Positions 15,073-16,359 of a DNA stretch of 16,359 nucleotides are shown here, piece by piece. How positions within the stretch are numbered: position 1 is the first letter of the stretch; each line of letters opens with the position of its first letter. The position numbers and the translations under genes are program-made. Source of the DNA: Kaftiobacterium sp035693805 (GTDB lineage Bacteria > Sysuimicrobiota > Sysuimicrobiia > Sysuimicrobiales > Kaftiobacteriaceae). The DNA is taken from assembly GCA_035693805.1 (NCBI GenBank), contig DASSGA010000159.1, positions 1-16,359 on the forward strand. The letters run 5' to 3'. The notes under the pieces were generated by a model, which saw only the letters and a program-made list of their open reading frames with translations, was not told the origin of the DNA and searched no databases.

Positions 15073-15741
15073 ATGGATGACGCCGGACAGACGCAGGTGA
15101 AACGCCGCACCTTCCTCAAGGTCGTGACCGCGGCGCCCGTGCTGGGCGCGGTGGCCGCCCTGGCCTCGCCGCTGCTTCGCCTGCTGAAACCGAACGTGCC
15201 CAAGCTGGGTCTCCTCTCACCGGTCACGAACGACGTGCCGAAGGGAGAGGTGACGATCGCGGCCACGCTGGCCGAACTGCAGAACCCCTGGGACTACAAG
15301 TACTTCGTGTTCACCCAGCGCTACCCGCAGTACACGCCCGATGGTTTCAAGGCCGCCAACGTCCCCGGCGTCGTGGTCCGGCTGCCCTACAAGATCCGGC
15401 TCCCGTTCACCTGGGCCCGGATGATCGGCAAGGCGCCCGCTGTGACCGAGAGCGACATCATCGTCTTCTCGCGGATCTGCCCGCACCTGGGCTGCATCTA
15501 CAACTATGTCCCGAACTGGCGGGAGGTCACGGCCGGGTACGGCGGGTATGTCCCGCCGGATCCGGTGAAGCACGCGCTCCTGGCCTGTCCCTGCCACCTG
15601 AGCATCTACGATCCCGCCGACAAGGCCGCCCCGGGACGGGTGCTGTCCGGCCCGGCCCCGCGGCCGCCCCGGACGTTTCTGTTCGAGATTCGGGAGAACA
15701 CCATCGTCGTCACCGACGTCGAGCCGGGCGGGATCGCCTGA
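15073..15741 (+). CDS. Rieske [2Fe-2S] protein, Tat-exported, with long inter-motif insertion
   Basis: The iron-sulfur subunit of a cytochrome bc-type complex, 222 residues. The twin-arginine signal KRRTFLKVV (R11 and R12) is followed by a hydrophobic anchor to about residue 38. Rieske box 1 is CPHLGC (cluster ligands C136 and H138) and box 2 is CPCHLSIYDP (ligands C172 and H175). C141 and C174 are placed to form the structural disulfide. The space between ligands H138 and C172 is 33 residues, well above the usual length, and holds the sequence NWREVTAGYGGYVPPDPVKH. Box 2 has Leu where Gly usually follows the histidine. An in-frame stop at 15064 leaves the ATG at 15073 as the only plausible start; the Shine-Dalgarno signal is weak. 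Cytochrome b starts 5 bp later. Confidence 0.94.
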   Translation: MDDAGQTQVKRRTFLKVVTAAPVLGAVAALASPLLRLLKPNVPKLGLLSPVTNDVPKGEVTIAATLAELQNPWDYKYFVFTQRYPQYTPDGFKAANVPGVVVRLPYKIRLPFTWARMIGKAPAVTESDIIVFSRICPHLGCIYNYVPNWREVTAGYGGYVPPDPVKHALLACPCHLSIYDPADKAAPGRVLSGPAPRPPRTFLFEIRENTIVVTDVEPGGIA

Positions 15742-15746
15742 CCGCG

Positions 15747-16359
15747 ATGTGGGACCGCCTGCGGGACTGGATCCGCGAGCGCCGCGACAAGCTCAACCTC
15801 TTCGACGAGACGCTGGTGGCCCGGCAGGACAACCCGATCTACCTGCTGGGGCCGCTGCTGTATTACTTCTGGATGATCACCGTGGTGAGCGGCGTGGTCC
15901 TGATGATCTGGTATGAGCCGACGACCACGGGGGCCTTCGCTTCGATCGACCGGATCCAGCACGAGGTGCCGCTGGGCTGGCTGATCCGGGGCCTGCACAA
16001 GTACGCGGCGGACGGGCTGATCGTGACGATCATCCTCCGCATCTACCGGATGTACTTCCTCGGAGAGTACAAGAAGCCGGGCGAGCTGTCCTGGATGCTC
16101 GGCTTCCTCGGCCTCATCCTGGCGATGATCTCCGGCATCACCGGCTACCTGCTGATCTGGAACCAGCGGGCCTTCTGGGCGGCGAAGACCGTGCTCACGG
16201 TGCCCGTGTACTTCGACCAGATCCCGGTCCTGGGGCCGATGGGCTTCGGCTCGATGATCGCCTACATCTTCCTGGGCGGTCCCGCGGTCGGCCAGGCCAC
16301 GATCACGCGCTTCTATGCCCTGCACTTTGGGATCTCGCTTGTCCTGCTCATCCTCATCG
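15747..16359 (+). CDS. Cytochrome b, N-terminal part (3' end cut by the window)
   Basis: The quinol-oxidising membrane subunit; 204 codons are visible and the frame runs off the window end. There are four visible membrane spans. The N-terminus (LNLFDETLVARQDNPIYLLG) is followed by span 2, RGLHKYAADGLIV with H84. Span 3 includes GYLLIWNQRAFWAAK, matching GYVLPWGQxxFWG of other cytochromes b but without the proline. Span 4 begins RFYALHFG with H193, matching RFFAFHF. H84 and H193 correspond to one heme pair. The position 14 residues after H84, where the second heme's histidine normally stands (LHxGR), is R98 in LRIYR. The ATG at 15747 lies 5 bp after the Rieske stop. Confidence 0.9.
   Translation, partial: MWDRLRDWIRERRDKLNLFDETLVARQDNPIYLLGPLLYYFWMITVVSGVVLMIWYEPTTTGAFASIDRIQHEVPLGWLIRGLHKYAADGLIVTIILRIYRMYFLGEYKKPGELSWMLGFLGLILAMISGITGYLLIWNQRAFWAAKTVLTVPVYFDQIPVLGPMGFGSMIAYIFLGGPAVGQATITRFYALHFGISLVLLILI

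Noticed and set aside
1..16359. tRNA, rRNA, CRISPR array, insertion sequence or prophage attachment site
   Set aside because: No repeats with spacers, cloverleaf candidates, transposase or integrase motifs, or long direct repeats were seen; the window is almost entirely coding.

Overview
The window is about 16.4 kb of very GC-rich bacterial DNA. Every supported gene lies on the + strand, no gap between genes exceeds about 60 bp, and ten neighbouring gene pairs overlap by exactly 4 bp (ATGA or GTGA). The content suggests a deep-branching bacterium of the Terrabacteria type (Chloroflexota, Armatimonadota, or the CSP1-3/Sysuimicrobiota neighbourhood). The reasons are a Bacillus-style hemE-hemH-hemY order, bacillithiol-type genes, and a System I (Ccm) cytochrome c maturation cluster next to a Rieske/cytochrome b complex. 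This placement is inference; there is no rRNA or other marker in the window.

Region 1 (1-4316) is heme synthesis: the C-terminal part of a radical SAM/SPASM protein of the AhbD/NirJ-like group, then hemE (uroporphyrinogen decarboxylase), hemH (ferrochelatase), hemY (FAD-dependent porphyrinogen oxidase) and a small single-span membrane protein. All five are chained by stop/start overlaps. The set fits the coproporphyrin-dependent route, in which HemY oxidises coproporphyrinogen and HemH inserts iron. The last decarboxylase (HemQ/ChdC) is not in the window, and the radical SAM protein is a candidate substitute.

Region 2 (4368-5890) is a nine-span membrane protein of unknown function, translationally coupled to a MerR/excisionase-type DNA-binding protein with a helical C-terminal domain.

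Region 3 (5949-8920) is a GT2 glycosyltransferase, a BshB1-type zinc deacetylase and a protein that looks like a divergent BshC. It resembles a bacillithiol or related low-molecular-weight thiol module, but with a GT2 enzyme where BshA (GT4) would be expected.

Region 4 (8913-14100) is ccmA, ccmB, ccmC, a tiny ccmD, ccmE and ccmF, followed by a cysteine-free secreted, membrane-anchored protein of unknown function. No ccmG or ccmH is present here.

Region 5 (14111-16359) holds the products this machinery would serve: a diheme cytochrome c lipoprotein, a Tat-exported Rieske protein with a long insertion between its cluster motifs, and the N-terminal part of cytochrome b, cut by the window end. 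In that cytochrome b, one normally invariant heme-ligand histidine reads as arginine.

Taken together the layout runs from porphyrin to heme, to heme export and attachment to cytochrome c, to an assembled quinol-oxidising complex. A thiol cofactor module sits in the middle and could help keep heme or cysteines reduced. No tRNA, rRNA, CRISPR array, insertion sequence or convincing rho-independent terminator was seen.
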